Positions 6,711 to 12,881 of a stretch of 15,988 nucleotides of DNA are shown here, in pieces. A program made the translations under genes and the position numbers. Source of the stretch: an uncultured Porphyromonas sp. (GTDB taxonomy: Bacteria > Bacteroidota > Bacteroidia > Bacteroidales > Porphyromonadaceae); assembly GCF_905372525.1 (NCBI RefSeq), contig NZ_CAJPPN010000052.1, positions 1-15,988 of the forward strand, given 5' to 3'. The notes under the pieces are model-generated. The model was not told where the DNA came from, made no database searches, and saw nothing but the letters and a program-made list of their open reading frames with translations. The first letter of the stretch is position 1; every line of letters begins with the position of its first letter.

Positions 6711-9700
6711 TTAGAATGTTACTTTCAGAGAGGTCGTGAAGGTACGAGCGATGCTGTACCCAGCAGCTCCTAGGACACCAGTGTATCCATTCATAGGGTT
6801 CATTCCTCTACGGGCAGAGATGAGGAAGATATTCTCGGCAGCAGCACCTAGGGCGATCCCCTTTAGGCCAAGCTTCTTGGTGAATACCTCAGGGACGACG
6901 TAGTTGAGGGAAACATTCTTCAGAGCAAGGGCAGAGGAGGAGATGAGGAAGCGGTCAGAGGTAAGGGTGGAGTATTCCTTGCTCTGAGCTGTAAGAGCCG
7001 GTACGTCGGTGATATCCCCAGGCTTCTTCCAGGCTCTGTAGAGATCCTTGTGCATGGCACGTCCTCCAGCGAGGTCGCGAGCCATCAGATCCTGATAAGT
7101 ACCATCATAGGTCTTGCCCCCGAGCTGATAGGAGAAGCTCGCACTCAGGGTAATCCCCTTATAGGAGACCGAGGTGGAGAAGCCCCCGTAGACGTCGGGG
7201 ATAGATGTGCCGGCGAAGTGCTTCTTGGCCTTCAGCCCATCCTTGGTGTAGGTAGCCCACTCCTTGTTATTGACCCCTGGTTCGCTGGGGAACTTTTCCT
7301 TGTCGAGGCGGTACATCGCACGTCCGTCGGCAGGGTCTACCCCGAGGTACTCATTGAGGTAATATTCGTAGCGGCTACGTCCCTCCATGTACTTGTAGTA
7401 GGACGTCTCGATACCATCATCTCGGTTGGCATCTGGTAGGCGAAGGATCTTGTTCTTGAGGAACGTAGCGTTAGCTCCGACGCGCCACTCGAAGTCCTTG
7501 AGACTAAGGACTGTGACCGAGAGGTCGGCCTCGATACCATAGTTACGCACCTTACCGATATTCCTCGTCTGAGAGCTCACACCAGAGGAGGCAGGGAGCT
7601 TGTAGCCGAAGAGGAGGTCACGAGACTCCTTATTGAAGAACTCGACCGTACCACGTACCCGCTTGAAGAGGGCGAAGTCTAGTGCTATATCTGAGTTCAT
7701 CTGAGACTCCCAGACGAGATCTCTATTCCCGAAGGTAGACATGCCTAGCCCGGGCTCGTTGTAGTTGCTACGAGACAGGCTATATAGGGTCTGATAGGGG
7801 TAGTAGCCCGAGAGACCGTCATTCCCTGTAGCCCCGATCGAGGCACGGAGCTTGAGCTCATTGACCCACTTAACATCCTTCATGAAGGCTTCGGAGGAGA
7901 CGTTCCACCCAGCACCTACAGACCAGAAGTTCCCCCAGCGGCGGTTACGAGCAAAGCGAGAGGAGCCATCTCGGCGGTAGGAGGCAGAGAGGTTGTACCG
8001 CCCATCGTAGCTGTAGTTGATACGTCCGAAGTACCCCTCCTTACGGTAGGTAGCGGTATTGGACGTTAGGCCTACGATCCTATTGTAGGCGGAGAGTTCG
8101 TCGGTCTCTACGAGCTTGAGGTTATCCTTCTGCCCCTCGAGCTCAGCGTAGACGTAGTCGTAGTTCTCGTGCCCGATCAAGCCCTCGAACTCGTGCTTGT
8201 CGATGGTCTTCTGATAGGAGAGGAGCTGGTTGAAGGTCAGTGAGGTCTCACGGTAGGTACCGTACTCGAGCATCCCCTGGGGCTGGTCACCCATGACGTT
8301 ATTACGACGGTGCTTGCTCTTAGCGTTCGTCAGATCATAGGAGAGCGTCGTCTGGAACTTCAGCCCTGTGATCGGCTTGATCTCTACGAAGGCTCGGGTG
8401 TTGATAGCATCCTTCTCAGACAACTTGAGGTCTCTGAAGGAGGTCTCGATAGCATTGAAGCCAGGAGCGTAGGGGCGTCCCTTAGAGTGGTCGTAGATAC
8501 GATCCTTTGGCTGGAGCACGTTGTTCTTCTCGTCCACGTACTGCCCCTTTTCATTGCGCAGGTGCATCGGATAGATAGGAGCGATGTTCTGCACGAAGTT
8601 CGGCATATTAGAGGTGTAGGAGCCGAGTGTCCCAGGGGACTGGGCATGGGTATGAGCAAAGCTCACACTACCACCGAGGGTCAGGTAGCTGCGTACGTCG
8701 TAGCTGAGGTTAGCACGTCCCGTGTAGCGCTTGAAGTTCGTCTTCACTAGGAAGCCATTCTCATCTAGGTAGCCCAGCGAGATGAAGGACTTCATACGCT
8801 CGGTATTCATCCCGCCACTGAGGGTATATTCCTGGCGATATCCGTTCTTATATAGAGCCTTTTCCCAGTCGAGGTCGTCGCCCCATAGGAGTCCATTGAT
8901 CTCAGGGTTCATCTGCCCATTGGGCATCATGATGGCAGGGATAGGTTTCTTATTTACATCATAGGTCTTGGAGAGCTCATATTCCCCAGCGTTATTGAGC
9001 TGGTACCACGTATTGATCCCAGCATAGGGATTGTACTTGAGGCTCTCATATACGTCGAGGGCAGCCTGCTGCTTGATATAGGTCTGCCAGTCGTCCTCGG
9101 ACATACCATTGGGCTTGCGGGCATTGAGGTTGTAGTGGTTGTACCACTGCTGCCAGCGGAGCTTGTAGTGATCCATGACACCTACTCGGTCGTAGGAGGG
9201 CAGACCACGCTGAGAGAAGCCCTGGTGCATCGAGAAGGTAAAGGTAGGGATCCCCTGAGAGGCTCCCATTGCGCCACGCTTGGTCGTCACGAGGATGACC
9301 CCGTTCCCTGCGCTCGAGCCGTAGAGCGCTGTAGAGGCAGCGTCCTTGAGGATAGAGAGGTTTTGGATATCTTCGGCGGGGATCTCAGAGAGTGATCCGT
9401 GGAAGACAGCACCATCGACGACGATCAGAGGACTGGAGGAGGCATTGATCGAGCCGAAGCCTCGGATACGGATCTCCGCACCCGCACCTGGCTGACCAGA
9501 GGAGGTCGTGACCTGTACCCCTGGGGCAGCTCCAGCTAGGGCGGAGGAGACATTGGCCACGGGGCGAGAGGCTAGCTGCTTGGCGCCGAGGGAGGCCTGT
9601 GCCCCTACGAGGCTCTGTCTCTTCTGAGTACCATAGGCCACGACGACGACTTCATCAGTGGATCGCTCCTCCACGGGGAGGGTGATGGTGATGGGTTTGC

Positions 9701-9968
9701 CTGTGATGGACACCTTCTGGGTGAGGTGTCCGATACAGCTGATGGTGAGGGTACGCGAGCCCTCAGGTACCTTGAGGGAGAAGTGTCCGTTGGTATCGGT
9801 GATGCCGCCTATATTAGGATAGTCGGTACACACGACACTCGCTCCGATGAGAGGCTCCTTGTCCATCGCGGAGAGCACGGTACCAGTGACCGTGATCTGC
9901 TTCTTCTGTGCCCACGCTACTCCTATTGTTAGGAAGAGGAGCAGTAGGGATAGTACGCTTTTTCTCAT
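6711..9968 (-). CDS. susC: SusC/RagA-family TonB-dependent outer-membrane transporter
   Basis: A 1085-residue TonB-dependent transporter that, with the SusD partner, imports a ligand across the outer membrane using energy from TonB-ExbBD. The signal peptide is residues 1-20 (AWA before Q21). Residues 24-98 form the carboxypeptidase-regulatory-like N-terminal domain (TVTGTVLSAMDKEPLIGASV). A TonB box lies near 104-113 (TDEVVVVAYG). The plug follows at about 115-232 with the SusC hallmark LKDAASTALYGSSAGNGVILVTTK within 207-230. The remainder is the 22-strand barrel, ending SLKVTF with the terminal phenylalanine. Length is typical and no frameshift is seen. No sigma/anti-sigma pair, hybrid two-component sensor or degradative enzyme adjoins it, so its control and substrate are unknown. 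Confidence 0.95.
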   Translation of the reverse strand: MRKSVLSLLLLFLTIGVAWAQKKQITVTGTVLSAMDKEPLIGASVVCTDYPNIGGITDTNGHFSLKVPEGSRTLTISCIGHLTQKVSITGKPITITLPVEERSTDEVVVVAYGTQKRQSLVGAQASLGAKQLASRPVANVSSALAGAAPGVQVTTSSGQPGAGAEIRIRGFGSINASSSPLIVVDGAVFHGSLSEIPAEDIQNLSILKDAASTALYGSSAGNGVILVTTKRGAMGASQGIPTFTFSMHQGFSQRGLPSYDRVGVMDHYKLRWQQWYNHYNLNARKPNGMSEDDWQTYIKQQAALDVYESLKYNPYAGINTWYQLNNAGEYELSKTYDVNKKPIPAIMMPNGQMNPEINGLLWGDDLDWEKALYKNGYRQEYTLSGGMNTERMKSFISLGYLDENGFLVKTNFKRYTGRANLSYDVRSYLTLGGSVSFAHTHAQSPGTLGSYTSNMPNFVQNIAPIYPMHLRNEKGQYVDEKNNVLQPKDRIYDHSKGRPYAPGFNAIETSFRDLKLSEKDAINTRAFVEIKPITGLKFQTTLSYDLTNAKSKHRRNNVMGDQPQGMLEYGTYRETSLTFNQLLSYQKTIDKHEFEGLIGHENYDYVYAELEGQKDNLKLVETDELSAYNRIVGLTSNTATYRKEGYFGRINYSYDGRYNLSASYRRDGSSRFARNRRWGNFWSVGAGWNVSSEAFMKDVKWVNELKLRASIGATGNDGLSGYYPYQTLYSLSRSNYNEPGLGMSTFGNRDLVWESQMNSDIALDFALFKRVRGTVEFFNKESRDLLFGYKLPASSGVSSQTRNIGKVRNYGIEADLSVTVLSLKDFEWRVGANATFLKNKILRLPDANRDDGIETSYYKYMEGRSRYEYYLNEYLGVDPADGRAMYRLDKEKFPSEPGVNNKEWATYTKDGLKAKKHFAGTSIPDVYGGFSTSVSYKGITLSASFSYQLGGKTYDGTYQDLMARDLAGGRAMHKDLYRAWKKPGDITDVPALTAQSKEYSTLTSDRFLISSSALALKNVSLNYVVPEVFTKKLGLKGIALGAAAENIFLISARRGMNPMNGYTGVLGAAGYSIARTFTTSLKVTF

Positions 9969-10148
9969 GAGTGTAGTTGTTAGTGTTCGATACTAGTCGT
10001 TTATTCCCGATGTTGTCTTTGTTGATGCTATATACTTTGTCTTCTTATGTATTCATTTGCCCTGGAGCTTGTCCTCTTTATTTTCTAATTAAGCCTTGGG
10101 GGGTCACCTTTCTTTAAGGCTCCGTCGTGACCTCTCCTCTGTTGTTGG

Positions 10149-10156
10149 CAAATGTA
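10149..10156 (-). promoter_or_regulatory. Candidate -7 promoter element for susCD
   Basis: On the minus strand the bases read TACATTTG, matching TAnnTTTG. A T-rich run lies near the expected -33 position but no clean TTTG. Transcription from here gives a leader of about 175 nt before the susC start at 9968. Confidence 0.35.
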
Positions 10157-10262
10157 TGTATTTTCTCTTAGAAAAAGAAGATATAGACCTAATTAAATTC
10201 TTCACGAAGTCAAAGTGCTACATACGAGTCGGTTACCTACCGCCACTCCCCTACTCCACCCC

Positions 10263-10289
10263 TAGGGTACATGCCCTCTGAGTACCCTA
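10263..10289. promoter_or_regulatory. Inverted repeat upstream of the susCD promoter, possible operator
   Basis: TAGGGTAC (10263-10270) and GTACCCTA (10282-10289) are perfect 8-bp arms 11 nt apart, so arm centres are about two helical turns apart. It lies about 110 bases upstream of the candidate susC -7 element. No U-tract adjoins it. A dimeric regulator site is one reading; a chance repeat is the other. Confidence 0.3.
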
Positions 10290-10399
10290 TCCTCTACGTA
10301 ATCTCATGAAGACGAACAAATTACACACGAATAAATGACTACACGACTTTGCAGATACACCCTTTATTATCCCCTAAGGTCGCTCTCGGGTCGAGGGAC

Positions 10400-10446
10400 A
10401 AAAAAGGCGAAGGGAGTCTGCCGAACGCTTCGGCAGACTCCCTTCG
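10400..10446 (-). terminator. Rho-independent terminator of rpmH
   Basis: Perfect 18-bp arms (10408-10425 and 10429-10446, beginning CGAAGGGAGTCTGCC) surround a 3-nt CGC loop. On the minus strand the stem is followed by two C and six U (plus-strand A run 10400-10405). It starts 33 nt after the rpmH stop. This is the most classical terminator in the window. Confidence 0.9.
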
Positions 10447-10479
10447 TGTCCGAATACAGGATATGTAGAGAGAAGTGGC

Positions 10480-10626
10480 CTAGTACTCGTCTGAGACGCT
10501 CAGCTTAGCACGCCCCTTGGCGCGACGGGCAGCCAGCACACGACGTCCGTTAGCAGTAGCCATACGTGCACGGAAGCCATGCTTATTCTTTCTCTTTCTG
10601 TTCGATGGTTGGAACGTTCTTTTCAT
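10480..10626 (-). CDS. rpmH: Large ribosomal subunit protein bL34
   Basis: A 48-residue, strongly basic protein of the 50S ribosomal subunit, reading MKRTFQPSNRKRKNKHGF and ending AKLSVSDEY. The MKRTFQPS start, KRKNKHGFRARM core and RRVLAARRAKGRAKL helix are diagnostic of bL34, and the length is as expected. The start ATG is at 10626-10624 and the stop TAG at 10482-10480. It has its own promoter and terminator and is therefore a monocistronic unit. The frequent bacterial partners rnpA and dnaA are not next to it here; the upstream gene is mutY. Confidence 0.98.
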   Translation of the reverse strand: MKRTFQPSNRKRKNKHGFRARMATANGRRVLAARRAKGRAKLSVSDEY

Positions 10627-10692
10627 CTTACTTTCTAGCTATATTTATTCGTACGATTTCTATTCTATGCTGAGGCAAAGCCAATTGAGCCA

Positions 10693-10700
10693 CAAAGATA
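10693..10700 (-). promoter_or_regulatory. Bacteroidetes -7 promoter element of rpmH
   Basis: The minus strand reads TATCTTTG, an exact TAnnTTTG match, in the 81-bp gap between mutY and rpmH and about 67 bases before the rpmH ATG. The -33 region would fall inside the 3' end of mutY and shows no clean TTTG. Confidence 0.6.
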
Positions 10701-10707
10701 GCGAATT

Positions 10708-11796
10708 TTATCTAATCTTCTCCCGCAGCCTCTGTATCAGCACGGGGAAGGCATAGCTCGTCTGCTCCCCCTCGGGGATCACGAGGTAGTCCGTCGCCCC
10801 AGCGAGGTCAGCACAGTCGATGAGATAGAGCGAGGCCTGGATCAGCCTATGTGAGAGCCGATGGGTCTGGGTGGCTAGGGGGGTGGGGTGAAAGCTCGGG
10901 GAGCGAAGTCCCCCGAGTAGCTGCGTGAACTCCTTCGTCTCACAGAGCTCCTCCACACTCAGCGGGGTCTCCCCCGACTCGATGAGCGGATACTCGTAGA
11001 GCCCGTGCCAGATGTCTCGCCCCTCCCGTCTACGGATGAGGCAACTCGTCTCCCCCTCGGCCTGCAGACGTACGAGGAAGTAATACATATATCTAGGACG
11101 CACCTCGGTACGTCCCTGCTTGATGGGGAGCTGCTCCTGCATCCCTCTCTGTCGAGCCTCGCAGTAGTCCCCGACGGGGCACTCCGCGCAGAGGGGACGA
11201 CGGGGGAGACAGATGAGCGCTCCGAGCTCGATGAGCCCTTGGTTGTGACGGCTCGGATGAGCCCGATCCAGCAGAGACTCGGCCAGCGCCCAGTAGACCC
11301 GCTGTCCCGCTGTGGTGTCGATGGGGTCGGTGAGAGCAAAGAGTCGGCTGAGCACCCGATAGACATTCCCATCCACCGTCGGATAGGGCAGGTCATAGGC
11401 AAAGGAGAGGATCGCCCCACGGGTATAGGGGCCGACCCCAGGCAGACGACTGAGCTCCTCGGGCGTACGAGGGAGCTCCCCACCGTAGTCCGAGACGATG
11501 ATCTGGGCAGCTCGTCGGAGGTTGCGCCCCCGACTGTAGTAGCCTAAGCCCTGCCAGAGTAGGAGCACCTCATCCTCAGTAGCCGCAGCTAGATCCTCGA
11601 CCCTCGGGAAGGCTTCGACGAAGCGGTGGTAGTAGCCTATCCCCTGCTCCACTCGTGTCTGCTGTAGGATGATCTCCGAGAGTAGGACGTGGTAGGCGGA
11701 GACGGCCTGACGCCAGGGCAGGGGACGATGGTGGACATCGTACCAGGCTCCGAGCTCCCGCTGTATCGCCCTATATAGAGAGGATACGGAGGGCAT
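10708..11796 (-). CDS. mutY: A/G-specific adenine DNA glycosylase
   Basis: A 362-residue base-excision repair enzyme that removes adenine mispaired with 8-oxoguanine. The HhH-GPD catalytic core holds the LSEIILQQTRV helix with the catalytic glutamate E41, WQGLGYYSRGRNL (81-93), the hairpin LPGVGPYTRGAI (118-129) and VDGNVYRVLSR with the catalytic aspartate D142. The iron-sulfur ligands are C196, C203, C206 and C212 with the family spacing of 6, 2 and 5 residues. Residues from about 232 to 360 are the NUDIX-like domain that reads 8-oxoG, with THRLSHR (311-317) at the expected place. The start at 11796 overlaps the end of pfkA by 26 nt and puts the usual short lead before LPWR. The overlap suggests cotranscription and translational coupling with pfkA. 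Nothing essential is missing. Confidence 0.97.
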   Translation of the reverse strand: MPSVSSLYRAIQRELGAWYDVHHRPLPWRQAVSAYHVLLSEIILQQTRVEQGIGYYHRFVEAFPRVEDLAAATEDEVLLLWQGLGYYSRGRNLRRAAQIIVSDYGGELPRTPEELSRLPGVGPYTRGAILSFAYDLPYPTVDGNVYRVLSRLFALTDPIDTTAGQRVYWALAESLLDRAHPSRHNQGLIELGALICLPRRPLCAECPVGDYCEARQRGMQEQLPIKQGRTEVRPRYMYYFLVRLQAEGETSCLIRRREGRDIWHGLYEYPLIESGETPLSVEELCETKEFTQLLGGLRSPSFHPTPLATQTHRLSHRLIQASLYLIDCADLAGATDYLVIPEGEQTSYAFPVLIQRLREKIR

Positions 11797-12751
11797 CTAC
11801 CAGATCCTCGTCGATGGGCTTATTCTTCTTGATCGCCTTGGAGAAGGGGACGTAGACGAGGTCGTCATTGACGATCCCGATCATCACGTTGCGCTGCCCC
11901 TCCATCAGAGCCTCGATCGCCGCTACTCCCATACGGCTAGCGATAATACGATCCTGAGCGCTGGGTGAGCCCCCACGCTGGATATGGCCGAGGATGACGA
12001 CCCGCACGTCGAACTGTGGGTACTCCTTCTCTACACGCTCTGCGACCCTCATCGCCCCGCCTGTACTCTCGCTCTCGGAGACGAGCACGATACTACTATT
12101 CTTCGTCTTGCGAAATCCGTTCTCGATCGTCTCGGCCAGCTGGTCCTTCTCGAAGGCATACTCGGGGATGATCGCTGCCTCTGCCCCCGAGGCAATAGCC
12201 CCGTTGAGAGCCAGAAAGCCCGCCTCACGTCCCATGACCTCGACGAAGAAGAGACGCTCGTGCGAGGAGGCCGTGTCACGTATCTTGTCCACAGCCGAGA
12301 CGATGGTGTTCAGTGCCGTGTCGTAGCCGATCGTGAGGTCGGTCCCATAGAGATCGTTGTCGATCGTCCCTGGGAGACCCACGATGGGGATGTCGTACTC
12401 CTCAGCGAACTCCCGAGCTCCAGAGAGCGACCCATCGCCCCCGATCACGACGAGAGCATCTATCCCATGAGCACGCATTGTCTCATGCGCTATAGCGCGC
12501 CCCTCGGCGGTACGGAACTCGGGGCAACGAGCCGTCTTGAGGATCGTCCCCCCACGCTGTATGATGTTGCTCACGTGCTGCGTCTCGAAGTCCTCGATCT
12601 CGCCCGTGATCAGCCCCTTGTAGCCACGATAGATCCCCTTGACACGTATGCCGTGGTAGATAGCTGTACGGGTGACGGAGCGGATGGCGGCATTCATCCC
12701 TGGGGCATCTCCCCCCGAGGTCAGCACGCCGATACACTTGATGATAGACAT
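11771..12751 (-). CDS. pfkA: ATP-dependent 6-phosphofructokinase
   Basis: A 326-residue cytosolic glycolytic enzyme that phosphorylates fructose 6-phosphate to fructose 1,6-bisphosphate. Visible motifs are GVLTSGGDAPGMNAAIR (8-24, ATP site), RGGT (66-69), VIGGDGSLSGA (102-112), PGTIDNDL (127-134) with the catalytic aspartate D131, MGREAG (173-178) and HIQRGGSPSA in the C-terminal third. The second glycine of GGDG (G107) is the residue that marks ATP-type rather than pyrophosphate-type enzymes. Length matches the compact bacterial PfkA class. It has a good -7 promoter motif upstream, is insulated from the M16 peptidase gene by a hairpin, and its last codons overlap mutY. The ATP-type assignment is firm; allosteric behaviour cannot be read with certainty. 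Confidence 0.97.
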   Translation of the reverse strand: MSIIKCIGVLTSGGDAPGMNAAIRSVTRTAIYHGIRVKGIYRGYKGLITGEIEDFETQHVSNIIQRGGTILKTARCPEFRTAEGRAIAHETMRAHGIDALVVIGGDGSLSGAREFAEEYDIPIVGLPGTIDNDLYGTDLTIGYDTALNTIVSAVDKIRDTASSHERLFFVEVMGREAGFLALNGAIASGAEAAIIPEYAFEKDQLAETIENGFRKTKNSSIVLVSESESTGGAMRVAERVEKEYPQFDVRVVILGHIQRGGSPSAQDRIIASRMGVAAIEALMEGQRNVMIGIVNDDLVYVPFSKAIKKNKPIDEDLVDALRILSI

Positions 12752-12798
12752 ATCTCTATTCCTTTAGGTATTCTACTTGATGTTCCTTGATCTGGGTG

Positions 12799-12806
12799 CA
12801 AAGATA
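12799..12806 (-). promoter_or_regulatory. Bacteroidetes -7 promoter element of pfkA
   Basis: On the minus strand the bases read TATCTTTG followed by CAC, an exact TAnnTTTG match about 48 bases before the pfkA start. No clear -33 TTTG is present; that position falls in the neighbouring hairpin. The promoter likely drives pfkA and mutY together. Confidence 0.6.
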
Positions 12807-12817
12807 CGTTATTCATG

Positions 12818-12869
12818 GAGCTACCCCCCTCGGGCTCACGATCTAGGAGGAGTCCGAGGGGGGTAGCTC
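12818..12869 (-). terminator. Hairpin between the M16 peptidase gene and pfkA
   Basis: GAGCTACCCCCCTCGG (12818-12833) pairs perfectly with 12854-12869 around a 20-nt loop. It starts 12 nt past the peptidase stop on the minus strand. No U-tract follows; the pfkA promoter comes within 12 bases, so it probably separates the two transcription units. Confidence 0.65.
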
Positions 12870-12881
12870 TGTCGTCCCATC

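Larger units (their letters stand above)
9969..10399 (-). other. Long AT-richer leader and intergenic region upstream of susC
   Basis: No gene is supported in these 430 bases, which are visibly richer in A and T than the surroundings. Seen here are a candidate minus-strand promoter (10149-10156), an inverted repeat TAGGGTAC/GTACCCTA (10263-10270 with 10282-10289, 11-nt loop), and interleaved complementary hexamers AGCCTT/AAGGCT (10092-10097 with 10115-10120) and GGTCAC/GTGACC (10102-10107 with 10127-10132) that could form a pseudoknot in the susC leader. A 61-codon plus-strand frame at 10096-10281 lacks protein-like composition. The site is a plausible place for control of susCD, by leader RNA or by a regulator at the inverted repeat. 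Confidence 0.5.

Noticed and set aside
10096..10281. 61-codon plus-strand frame in the susC leader
   Set aside because: It has no protein-like signature, overlaps the candidate susC promoter on the other strand, and points against all neighbouring genes.
195..10378. Shared 13-mer CTTAGGGGATAAT at 195-207 and inverted at 10366-10378
   Set aside because: A match of this length is expected about by chance in 16 kb on both strands, and the flanks align only weakly.
11984..12790. 268-codon plus-strand open frame antisense to pfkA
   Set aside because: It mirrors the full pfkA coding sequence, which has all family motifs; the antisense product has no domain-like pattern.
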